From Prorocentrum cordatum (taxonomy: Eukaryota; Sar; Dinophyceae; Prorocentrales; Prorocentraceae), in assembly GCA_963575745.1 (NCBI GenBank), contig CAUYUJ010018738.1, positions 346,001 through 410,000 of the forward strand: 64,000 bases of DNA, read 5' to 3'. The notes beneath the pieces were generated by a model that worked only from the letters and a program-made list of their open reading frames with translations, made no database searches and was not told the DNA's origin. The position numbers were made by a program, and so were the translations under genes. Within the stretch, counting starts at the first letter, position 1. Each line of letters begins with the position of its first letter. Positions 63,939-64,000 of this stretch are shown piece by piece.

Positions 63939-64000
63939 TGCAGGGGGCTGGGATGACGAGGGGCGTCTGCCTGTCCCGCGCGCCGTGGTCGTGGCAAGCT

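Overview
The window looks like nuclear DNA of a dinoflagellate. The reasons are visible in the sequence: high GC with G/C-ending codons in the exon-like stretches, introns that fit GA-AG as well as GT-AG boundaries, a non-LTR retrotransposon whose ORF1 starts with a W-x-C-P-x-C-G zinc finger, a decayed Ty1/Copia-like polyprotein of a type I recognise from dinoflagellate genomes, and very dense simple repeats and short inverted-repeat elements. No spliced-leader relic, rRNA, tRNA or CRISPR array was seen. The genus cannot be fixed from the sequence alone.

Layout. 0-7 kb: simple repeats, 12-bp minisatellite arrays and several foldback or MITE-like elements, plus one cysteine-rich ORF (3170-3946, minus). 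7.6-10.2 kb, minus strand: three exons of a Patched/Dispatched-type (RND, sterol-sensing-domain) membrane protein. 12.2-20.4 kb, minus strand: exons of a second, unrecognised gene; one of its introns carries an apparently intact LINE (14.07-20.01 kb, same strand). 22.6-32.2 kb, minus strand: a frameshifted Copia-like element with Gag-, integrase-, RT- and RNase H-like stretches but no LTRs that I could see. 32.8-46 kb: satellites and microsatellites with MITE copies and a diverged 0.45-kb duplication. 46.5-47.2 kb: a broken gene, minus strand. 47.5-53 kb: more minisatellites and MITEs and one exon candidate. 54.0-55.7 kb: the 3' end of a second LINE (RNase H and zinc fingers only). 55.7-60.3 kb: a large array of compound repeats. 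60.3-64 kb: interspersed repeats.

The most interesting pattern is that short introns of the two minus-strand genes are about 200 bp long (201, 198, 212, about 199, and 392 = about 221 + a nested 171-bp element). They coincide with inverted-repeat elements. Short direct repeats at their edges (GAGGAT, GCAGG, AGGAG, CCGAGGTC) hold the AG|G splice junction. This is the architecture of introners, transposable elements that create introns. Several different element families seem to behave this way within a few kilobases. All exon boundaries here are read by eye and need RNA evidence.
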